Shown here: positions 15,883-23,629 of the stretch, piece by piece
How positions within the stretch are numbered: the stretch's first letter is position 1
Layout of the letters: each line of letters begins with the position of its first letter
From: Pseudomonadota bacterium
Lineage (GTDB): Bacteria; Pseudomonadota; Alphaproteobacteria; Rhizobiales; Methylopilaceae
Direction: 5' to 3'
DNA length: 26,097 bases
NCBI GenBank assembly: GCA_023430145.1
Contig: JAEZCD010000234.1
Coordinates: 1-26,097 of the forward strand
Notes under the pieces: model-generated
What the model was told of the DNA's origin: nothing
What the model saw: the letters and a program-made list of their open reading frames with translations, nothing else
Database searches by the model: none
Position numbers and translations under genes: made by a program

Positions 15883-16697
15883 CGCACGCCCCGCATGCGC
15901 GGGTCGAGCCGGTCGCGGATCGCGTCGCCGAAGAGGTTGATGCCGAGCAGCGTGATGGAGATGCAGAGGCCCGGAAAAATGCCGAGCCAGACCGCCTGGC
16001 CGATATAGCTGCGGCTGCCGGCCAGCATGTTGCCCCAGGTCGGCGCCGGCGGCGGCACGCCGAGGCCGAGGAAGGAGAGCGAGCTTTCCGCGAGCAGCAC
16101 CCAGCCGAACATCGAGGTCGCGAACACCGTCAAAGGCGCGATGCAGTTCGGCAGCACGTGGCGGGCCATCGTGAAGGCCTCCGAATTGCCCATCACCCGC
16201 GAGGCGGCGATGAACTCGCGCTCCCGCAAGGAGAGCACCGAGCCTCGCACGATCCGGGCCACGGAGGGCGCATAGGCGAGGCCGAGGGCGACGATGATGC
16301 CGTATTTGTTGGCGCCGAGCACGGCGAGCAGGCCGAGCGCCAGCAGGATGCCCGGGAAGGCGAGCAGGGCGTCGTTGAAGGCCATGACGATGCGGTCGAA
16401 CCAGCCGCGCACATAGCCGGAGAGGACGCCGATCAGCGTGCCGAGCGAGACCGCGAGGCCGACGGTGAGGAGGCTGATCCAGGCGCTCGTCGCCGCGCCC
16501 GCCATCAGCCGGCTCAGCACGTCGCGGCCGAACTCGTCGGTGCCGAGCCAGTGGCTGGCGCTCGGGGCTGCGAGCTTGGCACGGAAGCTGAGCTGCAGCG
16601 GGTCGTAGGGCGTCCACACGGCGCCGACGAGGGCGACGACGACGAGGGTGCCGATGATGGCGCCGCCGATGACGAGATTGGCCGCCGGGCGCCTCAT
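15879..16697 (-). CDS. Peptide-type ABC transporter permease (DppC-like)
   Basis: 272-residue inner-membrane permease of the OppC/DppC family. The first hydrophobic segment (about 8-28) is followed by the family sequence HWLGTDEFGRDVLSRLMAGAATS. Four to five further membrane segments follow, with the coupling-helix region EREFIAASRVMGNSEAFTMARHVLPN. It ends DAIRDRLDPRMRG, the usual C-terminus. The start overlaps the upstream permease stop as ATGA and the stop overlaps the ATPase start as ATGA. It pairs with the DppB-like permease to form the channel. Confidence 0.95.
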   Translation of the reverse strand: MRRPAANLVIGGAIIGTLVVVALVGAVWTPYDPLQLSFRAKLAAPSASHWLGTDEFGRDVLSRLMAGAATSAWISLLTVGLAVSLGTLIGVLSGYVRGWFDRIVMAFNDALLAFPGILLALGLLAVLGANKYGIIVALGLAYAPSVARIVRGSVLSLREREFIAASRVMGNSEAFTMARHVLPNCIAPLTVFATSMFGWVLLAESSLSFLGLGVPPPAPTWGNMLAGSRSYIGQAVWLGIFPGLCISITLLGINLFGDAIRDRLDPRMRGVR

Positions 16698-17638
16698 TCC
16701 GCCGTCACCCGCGGGTCGAAGATCGGATAGCAGAGGTCGACGACGAGGTTCACCATCACGTAGGTGAAGGCGACGAACAACAGGCAGCCCTGGATGACGG
16801 GATAGTCGCGGGCGAAGATGCCGTCGACAAGCAGCCGCCCGAGTCCGGGGATCGTGAACACCGTCTCGACGACGGCAATGCCGCCCAAGAGGTTGCCGAG
16901 GACGAGGCCGATCAGCGTCCAGGTCGGGCCGAACGAGTTCTTGAAGGCGTGCCGCCAGAGGACGGCGGACTCCGACAGGCCCTTGGCCCGGGCGTGGGTG
17001 ATGTAGTCGAGCCGCAGCACCTCCAGCGTCGAGGCCCGGCCCATGCGCAAGAGCACGCCCATCTCGTGCAGGAGGAGGGTGAGGACCGGCATGGCGAGGT
17101 AGAGCACGCCGCGCCAGGGATCCTCGCCGATCGAGACGTAGCCGACGACCGGCAGCCATTCGAGCTTCAGGCCGAAGAAGAGCAGCAGCAGCAGCCCGAG
17201 CCAGAAGGTCGGTATCGACAAAAGCAGCGTCGCCGTGGCGACGAGCCCGAGGTCGAGCGTCGAGTCCTGCCGCCAGGCGGCGATCACCCCGGCCGGAACG
17301 GCGACGAGGCTCGCCAGCAGCACGGCGACGAGGACGATCTGCGCGCTGACCCAGAAGCGGGACCAGATCAGCGGCAGCACCGCCTGCTGGGAGCTGATCG
17401 ACTGGCCGAAATCGCCCTGCAGGACGTTGCCGAACCAGATCACGAACTGGACCGGCAGGCTCTGGTCGAGGCCGAGCCTCGCTCTGAGATCGGCAAGGCT
17501 CGCCTCGTCGGCGAGGTCGCCGAGCATCAGCTGCGCCGGATCGCCCGGGATCAGCCGGATGAGGACGAACACCGACACCGCCACAATGAGCAGCGTCGGC
17601 AGCGCCATGGCGATCCGGGTCAGCGCGAAGCGCAGCAT
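16694..17638 (-). CDS. Peptide-type ABC transporter permease (DppB-like)
   Basis: 314-residue inner-membrane permease of the OppB/DppB family. The N-terminus MLRFALTRIAMALPTLLIVAVSVFVLIRLIPGDPAQ is diagnostic, and the typical amphipathic start, SIPTFWLGLLLLLFFG, the coupling region LRLDYITHARAKGLSESAVLWRHAFKN and PGLGRLLVDGIFARDYPVIQG are all present. Six membrane segments are expected. GGAGAAGGGA lies just before the ATG. The binding protein gene ends 32 bases upstream. Longer in-frame extensions into that gene are spurious. Confidence 0.95.
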   Translation of the reverse strand: MLRFALTRIAMALPTLLIVAVSVFVLIRLIPGDPAQLMLGDLADEASLADLRARLGLDQSLPVQFVIWFGNVLQGDFGQSISSQQAVLPLIWSRFWVSAQIVLVAVLLASLVAVPAGVIAAWRQDSTLDLGLVATATLLLSIPTFWLGLLLLLFFGLKLEWLPVVGYVSIGEDPWRGVLYLAMPVLTLLLHEMGVLLRMGRASTLEVLRLDYITHARAKGLSESAVLWRHAFKNSFGPTWTLIGLVLGNLLGGIAVVETVFTIPGLGRLLVDGIFARDYPVIQGCLLFVAFTYVMVNLVVDLCYPIFDPRVTAE

Positions 17639-17670
17639 TCCCTTCTCCTCGGCGGCAACGCGCGTGGTCC

Positions 17671-19212
17671 TCAGCCGGCCGGCGAAACTTCCCACATCCT
17701 GAGCTTCGACTGCCAGGGCTTGAAGCCGGAGAGCTTGTTGCTCATGGCAACCGCGTCGATGCCGTTGAAGAGGAAGATCATCGGCACTTCGTCGATGACG
17801 CGGCGGTGCAGCTCGTCGAAGATCTTTTGCCGCTCGGCCTTGTCGGAGATCAGCATCGACTTGTCGATCAGCGCCTGCGCCTCGGGATTGTCCCAGGTCT
17901 TGCGCGGCTGCCTGTCCTTCGGCCCCGAGAACTGCTCGAAGGCGATGGCCGGGTCGAAGCGGGCCGAGAAGGAGAAGGACTGCATCTGGTAGTTGCCCTT
18001 GTTGAAGCGGTCGAGCTGGGTCGCCCAATCGAGGACCTCGATCTCGGCATTGATGCCGACCGCCTGCAGCATCTGCTGCCAGACGACCGCGGCCGGGAAG
18101 CTCGGCACGGTCGGGCGCTTGTTGGCGAGGATGGTGATCTTCTCGCCCTTGTAGCCGGCCTCCTCGAGCAGCTTCTTGGCACGCGCGGGGTCGTAGGCGT
18201 GGCCCTTCTTCTGGACCTCGCCGAAATAGCCCGAGGTCGAATAGATCGGCGAATTGTTCGGCGTGCCGAGATCGTTGGAGGCGGCGGCGACGAGCTCCGG
18301 ATAGTCGAGCGCGGCGGCGATCGCCTGGCGCAGCTTCTTGTTGCCCATCACCGGATCGCGGGTCTGGATCAGGAAGTTGTGCCGCACGGCGTTGGGCGCG
18401 GTCGCGACCTTGAGGTTCGGCGCCTTCTTCAATTCGTCGACGTCGCTCGGGAGTATCTCGCTCATCTGCAGCGCGCCGGAGAGAAGACCCGCCTTCACGG
18501 TCGCGGCATCCTTGACGACCAGGAACTTGACCTCCTTCAAGAACGGCCGCTTGGAGCCGACGTAGCCGTCGATCTTGCCCGTGCCCGGCGACTTGTAGCC
18601 GTCGAAGGCGGTCATCGTGTAGTACTCGCCGCGCTTCCACTCGCCGTACTTGAAGGGACCGGTGCCGATCGGCTTGTCCCAGCTGCCGTCGGCCTTGACC
18701 GAATCCTTGTGCAGGATCGCCGTCATGGCGCAGTCGGTGCGCGCCAGGGTGTCGAGGAAGAGCGCGTTCGGCTTGTCGATCGTCATCACGAAGGTGCGCG
18801 GATCGGGCGCCGAGACCGCTTCCACCTTGAGGCCGCTGCGGCCGTCGAACTCCGACAGGCAGCGCCATTCGGTCTTCGGATCCATGTAGCGGTTCCAGCT
18901 CCACAGCACGTCCGCCGAGGTCAGCTCGGCGCCATTGTGGAACTTCACGCCCTCGCGCAGCGTGAAGGTGTAGGTCTTGCCGTCGGCCGAGAGGTCGACC
19001 TTCTCGGCGAGCAGCGGGGTGGCGTTGCCGCCTTCATTGTAGCCGACGAGGCCCTCGACCAGCTGGAGCGCGAAATCGTCGGTGCTGTCGTCGCGGTTGA
19101 CGCCCGGATTGTTGCTGCGGATGTCGGCCGCCACGGCGACGGTTACGGATTGCGCCGCGGCGGGGCTCGCCGAGGCGGCGAGCAAGAGGGCGGAAGCGAG
19201 TAGGCGGTTCAT
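17671..19212 (-). CDS. Peptide-type ABC transporter substrate-binding protein (family 5), paralog 2
   Basis: 513-residue periplasmic binding protein of the DppA/OppA family. A signal peptide ends at about PAAA|QSVTV. It shares the family core (ADGKTYTFTLREGVKFHNGAELTSADVLWSWNRY, TGPFKYGEWKRGEYY) with the other binding protein in the array, and both have the WRCLSE and LAR-DC cysteines. Being immediately upstream of the permease genes, this copy is the canonical partner of the transporter. GGGG lies about 11 bases before the ATG. DppA-family proteins here often bind dipeptides, glutathione or amide-linked compounds; the neighbouring C45 and M20 hydrolases point to such a ligand. Confidence 0.95.
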   Translation of the reverse strand: MNRLLASALLLAASASPAAAQSVTVAVAADIRSNNPGVNRDDSTDDFALQLVEGLVGYNEGGNATPLLAEKVDLSADGKTYTFTLREGVKFHNGAELTSADVLWSWNRYMDPKTEWRCLSEFDGRSGLKVEAVSAPDPRTFVMTIDKPNALFLDTLARTDCAMTAILHKDSVKADGSWDKPIGTGPFKYGEWKRGEYYTMTAFDGYKSPGTGKIDGYVGSKRPFLKEVKFLVVKDAATVKAGLLSGALQMSEILPSDVDELKKAPNLKVATAPNAVRHNFLIQTRDPVMGNKKLRQAIAAALDYPELVAAASNDLGTPNNSPIYSTSGYFGEVQKKGHAYDPARAKKLLEEAGYKGEKITILANKRPTVPSFPAAVVWQQMLQAVGINAEIEVLDWATQLDRFNKGNYQMQSFSFSARFDPAIAFEQFSGPKDRQPRKTWDNPEAQALIDKSMLISDKAERQKIFDELHRRVIDEVPMIFLFNGIDAVAMSNKLSGFKPWQSKLRMWEVSPAG

Positions 19213-19269
19213 GGCTGTCGATTCCCCTGTTGTTTCGTAGCCCCTTCCCCGGGGCGATGGTTTTCGCGC

Positions 19270-20421
19270 TCAGGCCGCCTTGCCGACGGCGACCGGGTCG
19301 CCGGCGAGGCTGTAGCGGGTGAAGGCGCGGTTCAGCGCCGGCAGCGGCGCGGCCTCCATCTCGCCCTTGCCGGGCTCGAGCAGGATCATCGCGACACTGG
19401 CGGTGATGTCGCCGCGCTGGCCGGGACGCGGCGGGCGGCACACCGAGAAGGGGGACAGGAAATCGTCGAACAGCGCGGCCTTCAGGTCCTCGCGCGTCAA
19501 GGGACGGCGCGGCTCGTCGAGGAGCTTGCGGACGCGCCAGTCGCGATAAGGGCTGTCCGGCGCGGTCGAGAGGCCCGTCTCGCGCAGCTTGATCAGCGCG
19601 GCGGGACTGACCCAGTGATTGGCGTGCACGATCAGGCCGTCCTCGGGCAGCACCTGGAAGGCCTCGTCCGGCGCGCACTCGAAGTCGATGCCAAAGCCCT
19701 TGTCGTGGCTCAGCATCATGTTGGTCGAGCAGGCCTTCGGCGTCGTCGCCACCACCTTCATGGCGAGCGCCAGGTGCTCCTGTTCGAGCGCCTTGCGGCG
19801 GATCAGCGCCAGCGGCACGCCTTCCTGGCTGTAGTCGCGGTCGCTGCGCAAATAGTTGCCGGTGACGCAGATGCCGGCCTCGTTCATGCCGTGGCGGCCG
19901 AGCCCGCCGGCCTCGACGAAGGTCAAGAGGTCCGGCCCGCCGCTGCGCCGGACGCGCATGACGATCGCCGTCTCGGCGCATTCCGGCTGCCAGTCCCAGT
20001 TCTGGCCGTGGACGACGCCGCCCGTCGCACTGCGCTCGGGCAGGATGATGGCGCCGGTGCAGCCGTCGGCGAGGCTCTCCTCGTCCGCCTCGTCCTCGGC
20101 GTCGGTGCGGTTGGCAAGGAGGCGCGCCTTGGCGACGATCTCGGTGCGGGCGTTGATCATGATCACCGCCTCGAGCGGCACCCCGGCGCCGTCGGCGATG
20201 CCGCGCATCTCCTCGAGATAGGCCTCGTCGAAGGCCGCGATGCCGCGCCGCGCCTCGTCGATCAGACGCCCGCGAACTCTCGCGTCCGAGCCGAGGCCGT
20301 CGAGCTGGGCGGAATAGAGCCGCGCGCTGCGGGCGACCCGATCCGGCACGGCCGCGCCGTGCTGGTGTCCCCGCTCATAGGGCGAGCCCGACACAGGCAC
20401 GAACGGAAAGGGTTGAATCAT
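19270..20421 (-). CDS. C45-family amidohydrolase / acyl-CoA:6-aminopenicillanate acyltransferase-like
   Basis: 383-residue N-terminal-nucleophile hydrolase of peptidase family C45. ADGCTGAIILPE holds the expected self-cleavage site Gly120-Cys121, after which Cys121 becomes the nucleophile. VHGQNWDWQPE and MNEAGICVTGNYLRSD match family blocks, and DGLIVHANHW follows. The N-terminal PYERGHQHG is also conserved. Isopenicillin N acyltransferase is the founding member, but bacterial homologues mostly hydrolyse amides and do not make penicillins. No signal peptide. The ATG with GGTGAGG upstream is preferred over a GTG at 20457. It is the first gene of the array and divergent from the double-wHTH regulator. 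It should release an acyl or amino-acyl group from an imported amide; the substrate is unknown. Confidence 0.92.
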   Translation of the reverse strand: MIQPFPFVPVSGSPYERGHQHGAAVPDRVARSARLYSAQLDGLGSDARVRGRLIDEARRGIAAFDEAYLEEMRGIADGAGVPLEAVIMINARTEIVAKARLLANRTDAEDEADEESLADGCTGAIILPERSATGGVVHGQNWDWQPECAETAIVMRVRRSGGPDLLTFVEAGGLGRHGMNEAGICVTGNYLRSDRDYSQEGVPLALIRRKALEQEHLALAMKVVATTPKACSTNMMLSHDKGFGIDFECAPDEAFQVLPEDGLIVHANHWVSPAALIKLRETGLSTAPDSPYRDWRVRKLLDEPRRPLTREDLKAALFDDFLSPFSVCRPPRPGQRGDITASVAMILLEPGKGEMEAAPLPALNRAFTRYSLAGDPVAVGKAA

Positions 20422-20450
20422 GGCCTCACCTGTGTTTTTTGGCTCATCAA

Positions 20451-20456
20451 TGTACA
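20451..20456. promoter_or_regulatory. TGTACA dyad in the divergent C45-GntR intergenic region
   Basis: A six-base palindrome, set in AATGTACACACT, lies about 30 bases from the C45 start and 61 bases before the regulator start. GntR/FCD regulators often bind TNGTnnnACNA-like dyads in divergent promoters, so it is a candidate operator. The site is short and the call weak. Confidence 0.3.
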
Positions 20457-20516
20457 CACTGGACCGGTGGCGGCGAGGTTGTCAAACCTGATCGGCCAGG
20501 AGGCGAGGCGATCGGA

Positions 20517-21407
20517 ATGGCGAGCGGGCTGCATGGCGAGATCGTCGGCGACATCCTCCGGCTGGCCCGCGACGAGGATTGGCCGGTCGGCTGTGCGGTG
20601 GGCGAGAAGCCACTCGCGGGTCGCCTCGGCGTCTCCCGCACGCCCGTGCGGCGCGCCCTGGTGGAGTTGAGCGAGCACGGGCTGCTCAGCCGGGAGCCGG
20701 GGCTCGGCTTCAAGCTCGGCCAGCGGATCGACGCGCAGACGGTGGAGCGCTTCGCCAGGACGAAGGCCGCCGGCAGCGAGCTCTACCAGCGGATTCTCAG
20801 CGAGCGGGCGAGCGGCCGGCTCGCGCGGGACGTCACCGAGAACGCGATGCTCGCGCATCTCGGCGCCGCGCGCGGCGACCTGCGGCGGGCGCTCCTGCGG
20901 CTCGCGGCCGAGGGCGTCGTCGAGCGCCAACGCGGCCATGGCTGGCGCTTCACCGAAAGCCTCGACACGCCGCAAGCCATTCGCGAGAGCTACGCCTTTC
21001 GCCTCGCGGTCGAGACGGCCGCTCTCGAGCAGCCCGGCTACAGCGTCGACCGGGCGGCGCTCGCCAGGCTCGTGGCCTCGCACGAGAGCCTGATGCGCAA
21101 GCCGGCAGGCGAGGTCTCGCCGGACATGTGGTTCGAGGTGAACTCCGTGTTTCACGAAACGATCGCCTCCTGGTCGCAGAACCGCTTCTTCCTTCAGGCC
21201 GTCAAGCGGCAGAACGCGCTGCGCCGCATGCATCAGTTCGTCGACTTCCCGCAGTTGACGCCCGAGCAGGTGGCGCAGTCCTGCAGGGAGCACCTCGCCA
21301 TTCTCGCCGCCCTGGGCCGGGACGACCGGGCGGCTGCGACCGCTCTTCTCGCAAAGCACATCCGCACCGCGGCCGAGGACTGGGACACGCCGGGCGCGGC
21401 CGTATAG
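20517..21407 (+). CDS. GntR/FCD regulator with two tandem winged-helix domains
   Basis: 296-residue regulator with unusual layout. Residues about 5-65 form one GntR winged helix (GEIVGDILRLARDEDWPVG, then KPLAGRLGVSRTPVRRALVELSEHGLL). Residues about 85-145 form a second (SELYQRILSERASGRL, MLAHLGAARGDLRRALLRLAAEGVVERQRGHGWRF). The remainder is a helical FCD domain with the histidines of VFHETI, REHLAIL and AKHI. I start at ATG 20517 because the first helix begins soon after and GAGG precedes it; an ATG at 20439 would add 26 residues that overlap the promoter region. The gene is divergent from the C45-led transport array, so control of that array is likely. It is likely a fused or internally duplicated regulator. 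Confidence 0.88.
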   Translation: MASGLHGEIVGDILRLARDEDWPVGCAVGEKPLAGRLGVSRTPVRRALVELSEHGLLSREPGLGFKLGQRIDAQTVERFARTKAAGSELYQRILSERASGRLARDVTENAMLAHLGAARGDLRRALLRLAAEGVVERQRGHGWRFTESLDTPQAIRESYAFRLAVETAALEQPGYSVDRAALARLVASHESLMRKPAGEVSPDMWFEVNSVFHETIASWSQNRFFLQAVKRQNALRRMHQFVDFPQLTPEQVAQSCREHLAILAALGRDDRAAATALLAKHIRTAAEDWDTPGAAV

Positions 21408-22378
21408 CAGCGGAACTCTACGAAACGTCGGCCGAGGTCGGCCCCTTCATTGCGGATCTCCCCGGCTTCAACTGACCTGCAGCGCCAGCGGCGGGGGGGG
21501 CGGGGGCGGCCGCGCCGCCCCCGGGGCGGGCCGCTTGCGGCGGCCCGGCGACGCGCGGTGAGCAGATCGGCGAAGAAGTCCTCCGCGCGGGGCACCGCGG
21601 CGAGCCCGTCATGCGCCATGTTCGGCAACAGGTCGAAGCGGACCGGGATGCCGGCGGCCTCGAAGGACTTCCGCAGCGCCATCAGCCGCTCGGGTCGCGT
21701 GCCGCCGGCATGGTTGGCGTCAGGCATCCAGTTGCGGCCGCCTGGCTTGTGAGTGATCTCCCAGGTTTCGAGATCGGCGGCGCCGACCACCATCTGCACC
21801 GGAACCCGCCGCATCGCCTCGATATCGGGCTCGGCGCCGAACAAGGCCCGGAAATTGCGGATGCCGACCCACCAGTCGCGGGTCGGATCGAGCAGGGTGA
21901 CGGAGCCGGGCGCACCGATCGAGACGGCCCAGAGGCGCCCCGGATGCAGCATGAGGAAGCGGTGCGCGAAATGCCCGCCGCCCGAATAGCCGAACAGCGC
22001 GAAGCGCTCGAACGCGAGCCCGTGCCGCTCGGCGACCTCGTCGACTATCGCCAGCAGCGCCCGGTCGTAGCGGATGTCGGCCTCGCGGATGTACTTGAAG
22101 CCGTCGGCGTTGCCGTCGCCGAGGACGCCGATCGGGAACAGCGGCGCCAGCAGGATGCAGTTGTTCCAGCGGGCGAACGCGGCGAAGGCGTCGCGATAGC
22201 CGACGAAGCCGCGGCCGGTGCCGTGCATGGCGACGACGAGCTCAGGCGCCGGACCGCCGCGGCCGAAGCTCGGCGGCACGTAGAGGCAATAGCCGAAGCG
22301 CGGGTCGGCGCGGCTCGCGAAGACCGGCGTCGGGCCGAGATCGTAGACGTCGCGGCGGCGGACGCTCTGATCGGTCAT
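21233..22378 (-). CDS. Alpha/beta-hydrolase (PHB-depolymerase/esterase type), C-terminus probably frameshifted
   Basis: Predicted serine esterase. The catalytic part, residues 1 to about 276, has MHGTGRGF near the oxyanion hole, nucleophile GYSGGGH (Ser132), a likely acid Asp202 in VVGAADLETW and His256 in NMAHDG. Beyond FFADLLTARRRAA the reading frame enters a Pro/Arg-rich stretch over a G8 run (21493-21500) and then runs about 175 bases antisense into the GntR gene, giving a 381-residue open frame. Losing one base from the run gives a stop at 21418; gaining one gives a stop near 21472. Either ends close to the core fold and clear of the neighbour. So the natural end is probably about 21418-21474, and the stated end is simply the open frame as written. 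No signal peptide. The substrate is unknown. Confidence 0.75.
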   Translation of the reverse strand: MTDQSVRRRDVYDLGPTPVFASRADPRFGYCLYVPPSFGRGGPAPELVVAMHGTGRGFVGYRDAFAAFARWNNCILLAPLFPIGVLGDGNADGFKYIREADIRYDRALLAIVDEVAERHGLAFERFALFGYSGGGHFAHRFLMLHPGRLWAVSIGAPGSVTLLDPTRDWWVGIRNFRALFGAEPDIEAMRRVPVQMVVGAADLETWEITHKPGGRNWMPDANHAGGTRPERLMALRKSFEAAGIPVRFDLLPNMAHDGLAAVPRAEDFFADLLTARRRAAASGPPRGRRGRPRPPRRWRCRSVEAGEIRNEGADLGRRFVEFRCYTAAPGVSQSSAAVRMCFARRAVAAARSSRPRAARMARCSLQDCATCSGVNCGKSTN

Positions 22379-22422
22379 CGCAGGAACCATCCTCTCGCGG
22401 CGGCCGTACTGGGAGGCCCGAA

Positions 22423-22432
22423 TTGGCGCCAA
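22423..22432. promoter_or_regulatory. TTGGCGCCAA palindrome upstream of the esterase
   Basis: A perfect 10-base palindrome lies 45 bases before the esterase start, in the 306-base gap between the esterase and the DUF5662 gene. It could be a regulator site or chance in GC-rich DNA. The rest of the gap, 22433-22684, holds the presumed esterase promoter region and no gene I can support. Confidence 0.3.
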
Positions 22433-22684
22433 AAGTGGTGCACATTCTGGCTGCTGGCGCAATCGATTTTTGATTTCGGTGGGCGCTTTGGCCGACCCGG
22501 CTCAGGCGACCGGGTCCAAGAGGGACGGCGCGTCGTAGAGGCCGCGCTGCGGCGATCCCGGTGACGGAATCAGCTATCGCGCGTGGCAAAGCGCGTATGG
22601 GTCTATTACTGAGAGAGGGAGGTGCCGGAGGGCTCGGCGAAAATCGCAGGTCCGGGCTGTGGTGCTCGGCGACAGTGGCGCCCG

Positions 22685-23320
22685 TCAAGCCGGGGAGACG
22701 AGGCCGTGGCGCAGCGCGGTGTTGCGCAGGATCGAGGCGAGCTGCGGCTCGATGCCGAACCGGTCGATGCCGAGGTCGATGCTGAGGATGACGTCGCCGT
22801 GCACGGCGCGCTCGCTCGCCGCCTTCCAGTCGAGCAGCATCTCGATCAGGTCGAACAGGTCCATTCCGGCGATCCCGTCGGGGTAGTGCTCCGGATGGTG
22901 CGTGTTGCGGGCGTAGTGATGGGCGAGCGCCGGTCCGAGCGCGGCGAGCGACGTCTTGTATTCCTCGCTCCCGTAGACGAGGGCCCGCAGACGCGATGCA
23001 CGCTCGTCGAGCGTCGGCTTCTCCACCGGTCCGAGGGCGCTTTCGTCGTGCATCTCGCCGCGCCGCATGAGCTCACGCGCGGCGCCGTTCAGCAGCTGCT
23101 GGACGCGGCGGATGTGCAGCATGCTGTCGAGTGTGGAATCACGCTCCGGCGCGACACCCTCGGATCGCGGCCCCGGCAGTGCATCAGATGCGACCGGGTC
23201 CAATTCCGACCGTCGCGACTTCGCAGCCCGATGTTCGCTGCGCGCGCGCCACATGCCATAGAAGATGTACAGAAGCGCAGGAACGTAGGCGACGGCGACG
23301 CCCAGAACGAACATCTGCAT
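22685..23320 (-). CDS. Membrane-anchored DUF5662-family protein
   Basis: 211-residue protein. Residues about 3-22 form a single hydrophobic helix (MFVLGVAVAYVPALLYIFYG), then basic WRARSEHRAAKS, so the body is probably cytoplasmic. After a low-complexity linker, residues about 70-205 match the DUF5662 type: HIRRVQQLLN, ALAHHYARNTHHPEHYPDGIAGMDLFDLIEMLLDWKAASERAVHGD and IDRFGIEPQLASILRNTA. The clustered histidines (HH.....HHPEH) and Asp/Glu residues suggest an HD-like helical metal site. The family's function is not established. GGGGGAAGG upstream supports the ATG. The N-terminal anchor seems to be an added feature; plain DUF5662 proteins are usually soluble as far as I recall. Longer in-frame starts (from 23536) run through the AT-rich promoter region and are rejected. 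Confidence 0.75.
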   Translation of the reverse strand: MQMFVLGVAVAYVPALLYIFYGMWRARSEHRAAKSRRSELDPVASDALPGPRSEGVAPERDSTLDSMLHIRRVQQLLNGAARELMRRGEMHDESALGPVEKPTLDERASRLRALVYGSEEYKTSLAALGPALAHHYARNTHHPEHYPDGIAGMDLFDLIEMLLDWKAASERAVHGDVILSIDLGIDRFGIEPQLASILRNTALRHGLVSPA

Positions 23321-23391
23321 GTGCGGAGGCCTTCCCCCGAACGACGGGTTCTCTTGTTGGTTGAACGCGTGGCCTCGATGCGTTAACCCTA

Positions 23392-23408
23392 GCATATCTA
23401 ACATATGC
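23392..23408. promoter_or_regulatory. AT-rich inverted repeat in the divergent DUF5662-OYE region
   Basis: GCATAT (23392-23397) and ATATGC (23403-23408) flank CTAAC. It is the only AT-rich spot in the 309-base gap 23321-23629, so it is a likely promoter or operator for one or both divergent genes. The half-site GCATA resembles that of the proposed SorC operators, but the spacing differs. Confidence 0.4.
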
Positions 23409-23410
23409 GG

Positions 23411-23443
23411 TGTTTGCCGCGAAACGCCGCATGCCGGCAAACA
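23411..23443. promoter_or_regulatory. Nine-base dyad TGTTTGCCG-N15-CGGCAAACA upstream of the OYE gene
   Basis: Perfect 9-base arms (23411-23419 and 23435-23443) with a 15-base spacer. It lies about 190 bases before the OYE start and next to the AT-rich dyad. It could be a repressor site for an oxidative or electrophile sensor, or a hairpin in the leader. A smaller dyad, GAAGT-N5-ACTTC, follows at 23454-23468. Confidence 0.4.
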
Positions 23444-23629
23444 TCCCGGGCTCGAAGTGGTGTACTTCAAATCGGCGTGATCGACCAGATCGCCCCTCCG
23501 CTCTTTCCGGATCCCCATCCTGCGGCGGCGTGGCATGGTGCGCCCTGGAACCGCCGCGCAAAACCTGTCATCCGGCGCCCCGGCACCTATCTACCCGTCT
23601 CCTGCATCGTCCCAGCTTCGGAACGCCAA

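Noticed and set aside
14332..16008. Plus-strand open frame of 558 codons over the ATPase gene
   Set aside because: Antisense shadow of the fused ATPase, whose motifs are intact.
22561..22785. Small plus-strand open frame starting GTG in the esterase-DUF5662 gap
   Set aside because: No ribosome binding site, and its second half is antisense to the DUF5662 gene.
23405..23629. 75-codon N-terminal extension of the Old Yellow Enzyme
   Set aside because: It crosses the dyad-rich leader and does not resemble the family N-terminus, which begins at MPSLFDSIRLG.
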